This document shows positions 35,590-48,400 of a stretch of 64,000 bases of DNA, one piece after another. The stretch comes from Antedon mediterranea (Eukaryota; Echinodermata; Crinoidea; Comatulida; Antedonidae), in assembly GCF_964355755.1 (NCBI RefSeq), contig NC_092670.1, forward strand, positions 6,227,001 to 6,291,000, given 5' to 3'. A program made the translations under genes and the position numbers. A model generated the notes under the pieces. That model had not been told where the DNA came from, did no database searches, and saw only the letters and a list, made by a program, of their open reading frames with translations. Numbering within the stretch: the stretch's first letter is position 1; the number at the start of each line of letters is the position of its first letter.

Positions 35590-36395
35590 TAGTAAAATGC
35601 CAGTTCTGGTGTATCCTAAACTTTGTGAGCTCCAGTTAGGATACCATTCTGGTGTATCTTAACCTCCTTATGTACTCCAGTTAGCATACCTGGTGTACCC
35701 TGAAGTCTTGTCGGCTACAGTATGCATATAAATCTGCTTTGCTCCAGCAATAGTATTTACTTTGCATCTCAAAGTCAATCATGTGGTTATGTTGCCATAC
35801 CCTAACGTCTTTTTAACTGTATTTAAATGTTCTGTTATGTTCTGTATATTTTGAACATTCCTGTACCTCATGTGATCCATTTAGCATACCAGAAAAACTA
35901 TTCTGGTGTACTTTAAACTACACCATTCCGGTGCATCTTTAACCACACTCTCGATCATGCACCAGGTAGGCATATCATTCTGATCTTAAACAACATCCTG
36001 TGCCCCAGGAGGTATATCATGATCATAACCAGCATGGTGTTATCAAACTCTCAGTAGGAATACCTTGCCTTTCATCAATCTGGTGTACCTTAGACACATA
36101 CCTCATACTCAGCTTCACTGGGCATACTGATGATTCTGCTGCTACTGTACTGCAGGTTTTAACTCTACTGTGTTCTATTGCATATGATGACTTTGGAGAC
36201 TGAAGTACTGCATGAAGTTCCATATCGAAGAACTACACTTTCTTTTTCAGCTCCATCATTTACTCCATTTTGCTTAATATTTCTGAGGGTATCCATATTG
36301 CTTCTTGTACAACCCTGGTTTCTTTTAACTCCCTTTGCTCAATTCTCATATTTATTGCACCTTTAAGACTATACTCTGGTGTATAATCTAACATT
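35590..36395. repeat. degenerate repeat of TCTGGTGTA(T/C)CTTAAAC-type units
   Basis: CTGGTGTA or close variants occur at about 35606, 35649, 35690, 35903, 36080 and 36375. Several are preceded by CTCCAGTTAGCATACC-like words, giving a unit of about 42 bp where best preserved. It lies immediately past the Epac stop codon on the minus strand, so part may fall in the 3' UTR. Short open frames here follow the repeat and are not genes. Confidence 0.5.
36351..36356 (-). terminator. RAPGEF4: candidate poly(A) signal of the Epac gene
   Basis: The minus strand reads AATAAA 50 bases after the stop codon. This would be a very short 3' UTR; other signals exist farther on, so use of this one is uncertain. 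Confidence 0.4.
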
Positions 36396-36405
36396 CAAAC
36401 CATCA

Positions 36406-36475
36406 CTACCTTCGAGGCTCCAGTTTATGTGACATCTGGGTCAACATTCTTTGGTTGTCTATTACCTTTAATGAC
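36406..36475 (-). CDS. RAPGEF4: Epac terminal coding exon and stop
   Basis: Acceptor TTTTTTAG; reads [20 protein letters not shown] and RR, then TAG at 36408-36406. VIDNQR.L.QMSH.LEPRR is the conserved Epac C-terminus, ending one residue earlier than human RAPGEF4. Confidence 0.95.
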
Positions 36476-39400
36476 CTAAAAAAAACAAAAAAAAAAACAT
36501 TTAAATGTGTATACATTTCTTTTTATTTTATATTGATATAAACTGTTGACTTTTTTTTATGTTTGATGAATTTATAAAACTTCTAACTATTATCAGAAGA
36601 TTGTCCAAAAGTGCTTAAAATAAAAAATGAGGTTGAAGGAGAAAACAGATTAAATTACACAGAAATAAAAGGCTTTTTTTCTTCTGTTTAACATCGCTAT
36701 TTTCTACAAAATCACACTATCTAACACTTGGTTCCAATTTATAACTATTTACAATAGTGAAGGTGTGAAAAGGGTATAAACTAAAAATCTGTATTGAAGG
36801 TGAACACTGAAACAAAAAAGCAGGGCTGGATGATTCTATGGAGACGCAGACACCTCTTTTGTTTTTGTTTGTTCTGATGAATCTTTCTTCATAGTGATTT
36901 AGTCCTTGTTATTATGTTTACTCTGTATTGTTTTGAATTTTCTGGAATTTATGTTTTGTTGAAATAGAATAAATTAAAAGGGGGCATCATGTTAATCTTC
37001 TATGGAAAGTGTGATCCATAAAAAAAATGTATTGTAGATGGAGAAGTATCCTAAATGATATTTAGGCTTAGAGTTTGCAGATGGTCTTTTTTCTCTTTCT
37101 GTTTGTACGTTTGTTGATATAGATGAATTTTCCGAAATAAAAGAAATTGAATTGAATAAGATTTAAATATATAATAAATTTTACAAATATTAAATAAAAT
37201 AACCTTATGAAATGCTGTATTTCCATGACATTCTTTACAGGTTGTGGAGCTTCACAAATAAAAGGCTCACTCCGACAGTATTTGATTACACGAATTGTTG
37301 AAGCAATCATATGCTGAAAAACAAACAATATAGATCGTAAATTATATAGACAAAAGATATAAAAAACACGGAGCTATTGTTCAACATATTCTGCAGTTTT
37401 TGGTGAGCTCATAAATCAGTAGGATTATTTGATGGGTAGCACGCACCATATGGGCAAGCGACGGCTAGCACGCAATCTGTGGCAGAAGTTTACTACTAAA
37501 CGCAATAATTGTTAATGAGAGTCATTGTTAAAACAAATTCCACAGTTTTAGGTGAGTTTGTACATCAACAGATATTGTTTGAAGGGTAGAGGAATACTGC
37601 AATATATTCGATGGCAAACATGCAATATGTAAGCAATAACTTTTAATGAATTAAGAAAAATGTCTTTAAAAAACTACTGTACTAACAATTCAAACATTTG
37701 TACTCCAGTATTTAAAAAAAAAGTTTTCTAATTTTAATTCTATCGAAGGGTGATCTTAAAAACAGGCTTGCCCCGCCCCTGCAGCTTGTCTCAACTGAAC
37801 ATGTTTTGGAAACTTGATTTGACTGGTTTAACCAGAGCTTTATTATGGTAAAAAGTTGTACGAATAGTTGTTTCTGTATTCATTTCTAATTCAAAATGTA
37901 AATGGTTAAAATGTATTGTCCCCCAAAAACATGAAAAAATTAAGATTGATAAAAAAAAAGACTGAATATGCCATTTTGTAGTTTTAATAGAGTTAATCAC
38001 TTCTGTAGAAAAAGGAAATGTTTCCACTTATAATGACGCGGAGTACTGTAGAAAAGTTATAGATGGTGGTACAACAAGTTGATGTTCGAACAGTCAAAAA
38101 CGTTGCATGGCAAAAATTCTTGAAATGTTTTCAGAAAGCTAAACAGGCATTAGACTAGAGCATGTTAATTATCACTATTAGATATCACCTTTTCGTGATG
38201 TGTAATTAACCAATCAAATTGCAAGAACACAATCAGGTGTAACAATATTTTTAAAATATATTACCATCTTTTCAAAATTTATAAGTCCATCAAAAAACGT
38301 TTTGTTGCCTTCATGTGCAAAGGTCATGTCTTTTGTGAGTAGCGGCATGAATGGAATGAGAGGGGATTCTAGCTTTGCAACTGCTAAACGATAAACTCGA
38401 TGGTTTCTTGACGGATCCATTGTTGTCTCAAAATCTGCATACATTTTCCTGAATTTGCTTGGTAATTTCTACAGTGAAAACAGACGAAACTTAATAGTAA
38501 AAAATTGTAAAATATTTGTTTATCATTATATAACTTTGGTCTCTAATTAAAAACTAAAAAGAAATTGAAAACTCATTTTACTGTATACAGTACTATTAAG
38601 TATTTTTTATACAAAACGTTTCCACTATGAGGACGGGAGAACTACATTATATGGTTCACGTCGAGCACTCACTGTTGTATTTGCGTCATGTGTAAAAACC
38701 TAGCTATAGAGGCCCAGGGAAGAGTGGGTTGTTCTTCACTGAGGCAGTGTACACACAAATTAACAAAAAACATATAAATAAAGCATACAAATATAAAAAA
38801 AAATTATTTTATCTCTTTTAAAAAAAAGTAGTAAGTTTGAATTCCATTCTCGTGCTCCTCTCTTTCGTATTTGAGCAAGTCTTTAAAAGTGGAGTTTTCT
38901 TTAAAAACAAACTTTTGCAATGTAAGGAAATATTTTGGGTGTGGCTGAAGAGAATCTATTTCCAATAGTGTTAGATGTTATAAGGCTATAGTAATAGTAA
39001 TACTTTACAACAGCAAGTTAAGTTGTAAAATTTTATGAGTGATCAATGACATATAACGTGACAGCGTAAGTTTATGAGTAAGTATAAAAAACAAGATATT
39101 TAATATCACTTGTTTATTTCTTATATTTCTATTAAATAATATAGTAGTACTTGAAAGCATTAATTTGTTCAATGTTTGACAGTTTTTAGTAACATATGAT
39201 GATGCCATATTGTTATCTCTCACTGATGAAATATTGTACAAACAATTTTGATTGAGTTGGTAAAAGTACAATGCTTCCTTTTAACTAGATGGTACGCTCG
39301 CTTCGCTCGCGTACCATCTAGGTCGTGCCCACAGATGGTTCTCGAATACATAATAATTTCAGCGTTAAAAAACTGGCGATTTCAAATGTACGTACCGCAG

Positions 39401-42400
39401 GACAATAATACAGGAACGAATAAATAGACACTGTGATTTATATACTCAACTAAAATTAGCACCCTATTACTTCCGAAAGAGAAACTTGTCACAAAATAAG
39501 ACCAATTGTTTAAGTCAAATTTAAACAAACTTAATTTGTGTTTTGTATGTAACATTAGGGTTGAGGGATGGGGAAGAGGATGGGTGCAAAGAGGAACAAT
39601 GTTAAAATATATTCTTTATCCATTTAGTAACGAAATATTAATTGCTTTCATGTTTTACAAATAATATACCACTAAACACAGTAAAACATTGCGATGTAAT
39701 ACTTTGTTGAAACTATCACCGTCCTAGTCGATTGAAATAGTACAGCACATGTAACGATACATCACTACGACGTGTATATGTTTATAATATAATGTAAAAC
39801 AATTTGTGAAAACCACCTCTATTCGGGGAAAATCATAAATTCGATTTAATCGTCAATAAATATTAAATTATCTAACTCAACTTAATTAGTAGGCCTAAAT
39901 GGTTTTCAATTGTTTCTTAGAGCCAATTCATACTTAAGTTGGTTCCTACCCTACCCACCAAAGTTGTTCTGCGTTTAGGGCATGTGATGTACCGTAGGCC
40001 TATTTTCTACTGGTTTTACAACGCTACTCATGCCAGTGAGGGAAAGGTGATGATGTGGGTGGTTTAACTGCAATAATAAAAGATTTGTACATAATATACG
40101 GCGAGTGAAAACGCTAGCTCATTATCCGTTTAAAAAAAAATTATATCCAACCTCTGCAGCACAGATTGAAAACAAAAATGGATCGAATTTCGAGTATACA
40201 GTGCTGTACTTGCCTTTACGACGCCTGAGGGAATAGACACTTGTGAAACAGAGATTGGAATGTTCCATTTATCGCAAATCAATACATTTGTATAATTAAT
40301 CGTATATTAAATCTATCAAAATAGTATTTTTTAAAGAAAATCGGCCTGTCTTCAACATTATGATGCTGTACTCTAGCTGTTCAACCATTTTTCAGCTATT
40401 AAAAACAATTATCGTAGGAGGAGATAGGAAAATGCGAAGCCTCCTCGTATTTTTGTGGCGGGTATTTTTCAAGATGGACATCCATTAGACAGTGTATACC
40501 ACGATCGGAAAACACCCCTATTTGGGGCAAATCGTTGAACCTAAATTCGTTTTAATCGTCAATAACTAATTACCTAACTCAATTTAATTAGTAAACAGGG
40601 TTACATCAGATGGTTAAAATCAGTACCGAAAGTATGAACCAACTTTATATACCATCGAGTAGAAATTCTAGAAATAAACCGAGATTTACCGAATTTTGCC
40701 CTTACGTAAATTTATATATAGATATGTTCTTCTGATTTCTTGATCAATAAAATAACTAATAGTAATTCCATAGGATCCATTAGATTTCGTTATTACTAAA
40801 ACATAAATGATTACATCATAGGAGATTACATTCCACAAAATCTCATTACTATACTGAATAATTTGTGCAAAATTAACCTTATATGGAAACATTATTACAT
40901 TACTAAGACTAAAGCAGGGGTGCAGGCTGCTGATTAGTCAAAAAGCAGAAAATACTGTATTTTAACCATCATTTATCTCAGAAAATAAATTGTTTCCCTC
41001 CCTGAGACATTCGTTTGTTTTCCAGGCATTTTGGTAAAAGGTAACTGTAGCCTCTAAGAAAGGTTACCTTCTTTTGTGATTGCGATGTTCAGCGAGATAA
41101 TGATAAACAAACATAACTGAGGTAGGCGTAGTAAAAAATAAACTCCTCTATACTCGGGGAATGGTGAGATCTCTGAACACTACCATTTGGATGGTATCCA
41201 ATAAATAGTAAAGCTATACAATAATGATCACAATTTAAAGACCTGAAATCAGATGATGAAGCAGATGTTCATTCAAGAAATATAAGTGCCATAAGAAATA
41301 TTTACGATTTTAATGTTGCTCCATAAAATCACAAGATGAAATCAATGAAATTTTAATTCAACGGTAGCAAGATGGCGCACTATATGAATCCAGCCTTGTA
41401 TATGGAAAGGCAATAATGCTGTCTAAAGCTCTGTCTAGACTATCACATGGATTGAACTTTAAGCGGTGTACATGTAAAAAATAATTTGGCATCAATATCA
41501 TCAATATTTTTTCTGAACTTTATACATTTAGATCTATGGTACTCAACAATAGGGAGGTTTCGCAACCTTACGAATACGATAATGAAAACGGATACGTCAC
41601 ACATTCTGAAACTTTTGAGCTGACGATCCCCATTTCATATTCGTAAAGCGTTTTCGTGTTGACAAATATCACCAGTCATATTCGTAACTACAAAACGAGT
41701 ATAGTTTTTCCACAGTTTGCATTTGAATCATGAATGATTCATGATTATAATATAATTATAGATTTATTGAAAGTAATTTACTAAAGTAATTTACTAAAAT
41801 GCCAGGTCAATTTTGATAAATAGCAGTTTTTAAAGTCCTCACTCGCTTTGATGTTACACTAGGCCTAGGCAGCCAAGCACCAAGCTTAAGCAACACGTAC
41901 CTGCGCTTTGCTCAAATTTACCACAGTCATATTTTGGACGGCGCCCTCAATATTTTGTTGCCATGCGAAACAGATTTTTACTGGCTTACGAAAACGAATA
42001 CGTGTGAGTGATGTATCCGTTTTCGTTATCGTATTCGTAAGATTGCGAAACCTCTCTATTAAATTGGACAATAAAATACACTAACATTTTTACCTCCGCC
42101 AAGGAGGTTACGTTTTCACCCCTGTATGTTTGTGTGTGTGTTTGTGTGTTTGTGTGTGTGTCTGTGAACAGCCTGGAGGCCACAGTTTTTATCCGATTCT
42201 CACCAAATTTGGCAACAATAATCTATGCCCCAAAAGCTCGGACGAGTTCGAATTTGAGGGGAAAAGGTCATAGGTCAAGGTCACAACTAACAAAAAACTA
42301 TTTTACTGCCTAGAGACCACAGTTTTTATCCAATTCTCACCAAACTTAGCCACAATGATCAATGACACATCATATAATTGTGGTTAAATTTTGAAGGGTC

Positions 42401-45400
42401 AGGGTCAAAGATCAAGGTCCACAAAAAAAAAAAAAAAGAAATAAAAAAATAATAAAAAAAAAAAACCTCAGTGGGACTTGAACCAGCGATCTCAACTGTG
42501 AGAGGCTGGATACATAACCATTACACCTCACTGTCATCCACAACTTTGTAGTGTGCAGTTAACATATTTACACTTAGAACTAATAAAAAAAATGTTAAAA
42601 AAAAATATTCAGGGGGCATTTTATGTAGGGGAATTTTACAGTAGGCGGAGGTTTGTACTCTCGGAGTACCCTCTAGTTCTGGCTATAAATTTACGTTGCA
42701 AAAAGTTTGAAAACATTCAAATTGATAGTACTGTACTTTTGTTATATTAGGCTTAATATTATATTTTTTACTATTATTAAAACATATTTTCCTGGCTATA
42801 ATTATTTTCATTATATTGTTTTGCAACTCAAAGAAATATCACACATGTTAAAAAGTAAAAATTACCTCCCACGTTTGAGAAAGTCTGCTAACTGCAATAT
42901 TGCTAAGTCCCATTACTATTGCAAAGAATGAGTGCATGTTTTGATAATCTTTACAACTGGAAAAAAAGTAATAAAAATACATGTATATTATACGATAACA
43001 AGAAAAGATAACCAGAATATTTTGTGATATAGATCAAGCAAAACACATTGTATCCAGTGTTATGAGGCTCAGAGTCTGTGCCTGTACTTAAGCGTCAACA
43101 CTACTTCAAGTGTTCTCAATGTACTTTAGTATAAAATACAAATTCATTTCAGTAGGGCAAACATCTCAGTAAAACTAACTAAGACAATTAAAGCGAGAAT
43201 GACCAAAAGATTTGAATTGAATCCACCACTCTGTTAGTTCGACCAGGGAGGTATCGAACCAAAAAATATGATTATATTTAAATATATATATATCTAAAAA
43301 ATTTAATACTTACTATGCAGCAATTTTGATAAATTTCTTAAGTAGTAACACTCGCTTATTAATGCTAGGAGTAAGGCACATTTCAGAAACAACCCAAAAT
43401 TGCACTTCATTAAATCGCCGGATAAACATATCCAAGTTTGCAGTAATACGGCCAAATCTGTGCCGTCCAAATGTGTGATACACCAATTCGTACTGAAAAG
43501 AGTAAAAAAAGGATAATTTTTCTGATTTGTAGTGAGTAATACTTTTTAATAATTCATTATAATAAATTTTATGGAACACCATTGGAATTTCAAAATGTAG
43601 CATAAAACGCCTACAAATGTTGCAAAATACAGCTTCTCCTCTTTTTGCAGGAATTACATTGGCCCCCATGTCAGCCATAATAGGTTTATTTTAAAAATAC
43701 TCCTGATCACTTTCAAGACCTTAAAAGGTAAAGGCCCAGCCTCCATGAGTTGCTCATGTGGTACTTCAACTCTATGGCCAAAATTGGAATACTGCCTTTT
43801 TCACAACATCTATTCTTCACCAATATTGATGAAAGCAGCGGAATTAAAGAAATGTTTTGTATTCATTAGATGGAGATTAAATATTCTATAAATGTTTTGT
43901 ATTCATTGAATTAAAATATTCTAACCATTCAACTCCTAACATTCATTATTTGCATATTACCTCATGAATACAATTGAATAGTTCCCAGTCAAACAATGTC
44001 AATTGAAAGGCTACTTCTTTTGAACTCATCAGTTCAAAAGTTGCTATAGAACTTGTCTTTGGCCCAGCTTGTTCAGGCAATGATACCTACATTTAATAAA
44101 AGATAAAAACAAATCTTATTCCTCTGCAAAAGTTATAATAAAATAAATAACAAACAAACAATGAGTTTCTAAAATGGAAAAAGGTTCGTTCAATCCCTGG
44201 CAGTCAATTGTCCAATCAACTTGGATTGTGCTTACTTATTTGCTTAAACCATGCAATGCATCCTAAAGACGGTGGTACTTAAAAACCAAAACTTAGAGAC
44301 ATTTTCAACTTTACATTTCCTTTTGGAAATGTAGAGATACTTTACTACAAACTAACAAACAGTATGTAATTTATTATGGTCAAATTAATGGTCAAAAAGA
44401 TGATCAGTTCTCACTCACCAGTGCGTCAATATGATCTCTTGAAGATATGAACAACTTGCCATTAAGACTGAGGTTAGAGGTCACACAGATATCAGATTCC
44501 TTTAAAACTATTCTTTCTGAAAGAGAAATTTATTAGAGCATTTAGATTGTCATCTACCTCATAACATTACAATGAATACCCCAAAACGAATGGACAGGAA
44601 AGAGTTATGAGAAATGCGCGAGGATAAAGCAACAGAGGATCGAAAGAATGGACATTCACGACAGCCAATCTGCTTTAAGTGGAGGACATCCACAGGTAAA
44701 AGTATAAATACAAACCTCCAGTAGATTTGACTTCACAGAGCACAAGATCATCTCCAACACACAACTTGTCTGAGGCGATATGAATAATGTGAGAACAAGT
44801 ACTATCCATGGGAACACGTACTGTTGTGTACGTATGATCAGCACAGTAAACCTTGAATATATCTAGATGGAAACAAATGTAATTGTTAAAATGATACGAT
44901 TACAAATTTATGTGCAGCACCTATAATTATGAGCAGATTGGCATACAAATCCTCATCTCTTTTCGAATAGTATACCAAGTTCTTTAACATGCATACAGAT
45001 TGTGCAAATTGTATACTATGCTTTAAACCAGGTCTCAAACCCATGCCTCTCATGTGCTAGTCTTATTCCCTTTAGCCATTGCCCCATATCTATCATGTAC
45101 AAATAAACCTTATTAAAACAATGTGATACCCACTTTCATGGGATGCCTTGATGGGCTTTCTCATTGGTGCACGCCCTTCGGATGCACAATAGTCGTTACC
45201 ATGATGACTGTTCATAAAATGACGTGTTTTTCCACGTGAAGGTGATGCTTTGACGTTGGTTTCTCGAAACTGGACGATTCGTTCTACATTACTTAACTCA
45301 ACTAGAAGTAAAGGGTAAGCTTTACTGTCTTCTTCAACAGCTGCATAGAGAGTCTGTAAGAACAAAGAAAATTGAAAAATTCAATACTGTTTTATTTTAT

Positions 45401-48400
45401 AGTGGAGAAGCTTGGTAGTTCTATTTAGAACAATTTCTACTCCACCTCCTAAGTCTCAAATGAGACTTTATATTAGATAAATTATAGTTTTAATGTGAGT
45501 TTCTTGTTGTATGTACAGTATGTATATGAATGAGAAATAATAATTTGATCTTTGCAAAATTTTGTATATAGGAAATTCCTGTTTAGACCATCAATCTGAA
45601 AAGATTCTTCCAAAAAGTTGCAAAATCTTCCCTTATATTTAAAATGCATTTTCAAAAAAACTCCCACAGGCTCCCAGAAAACCAGTCCAAGGCTGTGCAT
45701 TTCATAAATGCTTTAATGTTTATTAATAAAGTCTATGATGTTGAAAACTTTATTGAAAACCTCAAGAAATGCCATAATAGTAGCGTCCTCTTTGAAAGCA
45801 TGTCCAGCTACGACGCTCCAATGCCACACCAGCTTCAACACACGTTGCTTGTTGTTCATCATGTAATCATGCTTCTCTTGTTCCGTGCCTAACACCATTA
45901 ATGAATGATAAGTGATCACAAGTCAAGGAAAAATAAATGTTAATATAATCAAAAGGAAAAAAAATAAAATAGTAGAAGATCCAGGTTAAGAAGGAAGGTA
46001 TTGGACGAGTCTAAACTGAAGAAAAAGATTTTTAATTTGAAAGTTCAGTCACAATAAAAGCAAATTTCTCGCTCATGCAGCCATAATGAAAGATCAGAGC
46101 AACTATTTCAATCTTATTGATGCACAAGGGAGAAAAATACTTATTGCCAACACTTGTAAAGGATATTGTTCCATGAGTGCTGGACACAGTTGGTTACTAG
46201 GCATAAAGACAATGTGCGTTAAAAGGAAGTCTTCCAGGAATGTATCCGTCTCATCCTGGTGACTATCAATCCTCGTTTCTAATAAATGCTCCAACATTTT
46301 TTCAGGTGTGCCTGCCATCACTGAATACCTGAAAAAGATTATTTAAATTTGGTGTATTTGGGGATGGATTTATGAATAACATATGATTGGCTTTTTTTTT
46401 TATAGACATTTTTTCTATGTTTTTCAATAACTTATATTTACCATACAATGTGATGACTTTTGGAGACTTATTTGGCTTATTTGAGTATCCACATATAGAA
46501 CTAGTCAACCAAGACAATGTTAAATTTAAAGTTATTTATTATTTTATGTGAAACAATAAAATTAATGAAGTAAAAAAATCATTTTAAATAATATCTTTAA
46601 ATCTAAACGTTCATACTTGTAATGTGTAGGCTTCCCTTCAGCTGCTTTCAACCTATTAGTTGGGATTTTCTCAAGAACTAGTACATCTCTTCCATGCTCC
46701 TTGAGCCGCACTGTGTTTGCTTCAACGTCTCGCAATATTCTATTAAAGTCATCTTTATCAACACGCAAAAACTGACAATTGTCTTCTCGTAAGATAATGG
46801 AAGCAGCACGTGGTGAGTCGTTTACAAGAGCTAGCTTGCCAAAGTCGTCCCCTTCGTGTAGAGTACACACAACACCTTTCCCGTAGATCTCAACATTTAC
46901 AGAACCGTGCAAGATTATATACCAAGATTTGCCATCATCTCCTTGATTGAACACTGTAAAACCAAACAATAATACAATTTATTTTGTAAACTTTAAAAAT
47001 GTTATCATTTAATTAATATTGTTTTTTTTAGAGTAGACTTAATAGGTTGTGTATAGTTCCTAGTACCCTTCATTTGTTTTACATGTATACACTGTTATTG
47101 GAAAAAGACAAAGAATGAAAAGAAACGAAGAAAAAAATAACACTAATTTTTACAAATGTAAATAAAAAAAATAAACAGTTTTAAAAAGCGGGAGAAGTAA
47201 TGATAAAAAGAAGATAAAAAAGAAATAAAAAAAGAATGATAATAATAAAAAGGAATTTAAAGAAAGAGTAAAAAATATATATATAAATGAAAAGTAAAGT
47301 ATTTTGAAAAGGGGGAAAAGTAATAATAAAAAGAAGATAAAAATAACAAAAAAAGAAGAAAAAGAAGATGACAAGAGAAAAGGAAGGAAAAAAAGTATAA
47401 GAAAAAATAGAAAAAGAAAAAAGAAGAAAAAATAAAGATGTTTCAATATGTTTCACAAAACATCAAACTGAATATTCACTAGTATGCTATTCCCTACTAA
47501 ACATCCATTTATAAATGTATACACAAAGAAAGTCTATTATTAAAATAAAATAAAATATCCCTTTGTTCATATATGTTTCAAAGCTTTTAGTAAATTCTTC
47601 AGAACAGTGAATAGTAAAAGAAATTGATTCTTACTTAAAGTTATATGCTGCCATCTATAAATTAATGGCAATTACATTTGGTAATTAATTTTAGTTGTCA
47701 AGATAAACTATTATCCTAAACAGTATGACTTGGCTATTTATAGAATATACCGATTACTAAAGACTTAATTTAAAAAACGAAATGCATATTATGGATTTTT
47801 TCCTATGGCTATGTTTCTTTAATCATTTTTTTCTAAATATTGTTATATTCTCTAGTAGTATATGAAATATAATATTTACTTTAAAATAACTAAAAACACA
47901 CTATTTGTAGTTATTAAATCAAAATTCTGCAATTTTTAAAAATAAAAAATGTTTTTGATAAAATATTTTTAGAAATGTAAGTATAGTTTTTTTATTACTT
48001 TTATTTTTTACATTTTATTCAAATTATTCTTTGTCTCTAGAGTCCTATAGCTTGAAGTGTTAAAATAGAAGTGAGTGATTACCTGGGCCCTGAAAATTCT
48101 ACAGAGAAAAGAATACTATTTAAAAACCTACACATTTGATATATGAATAGCCGTCAATGCCATATGAACACCCCTTGGGATAATATGCTTAAATCTGGAC
48201 AGAGAGTAGATGCATTTGCTTCAGGAACTAATGTTTGTAATGTACATTATTATTTAAAACTGCTTATGGACAGCCTTAAACATAGACAAATATAATCTAG
48301 ACATCAGAATTTTCTCTAACCTAGCACTTTTCACATACTTACCCGTGATCGATCTACCAGGACAGTACAGTAGGAGATTAAAAGTGTTATTAAGAGAACC

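Noticed and set aside
36000-36366. Small frames of 62-67 codons downstream of the Epac stop
   Set aside because: They lie in the degenerate CTGGTGTA repeat and have no splice or family support.
41986-42183. Frame with [12 protein letters not shown] peptide
   Set aside because: It is a TG microsatellite at the start of an interspersed element.
47150-47456. Minus-strand frames of 91-98 codons, Phe/Leu/Ser rich, resembling membrane proteins
   Set aside because: They arise from a purine-rich low-complexity tract inside an Epac intron.
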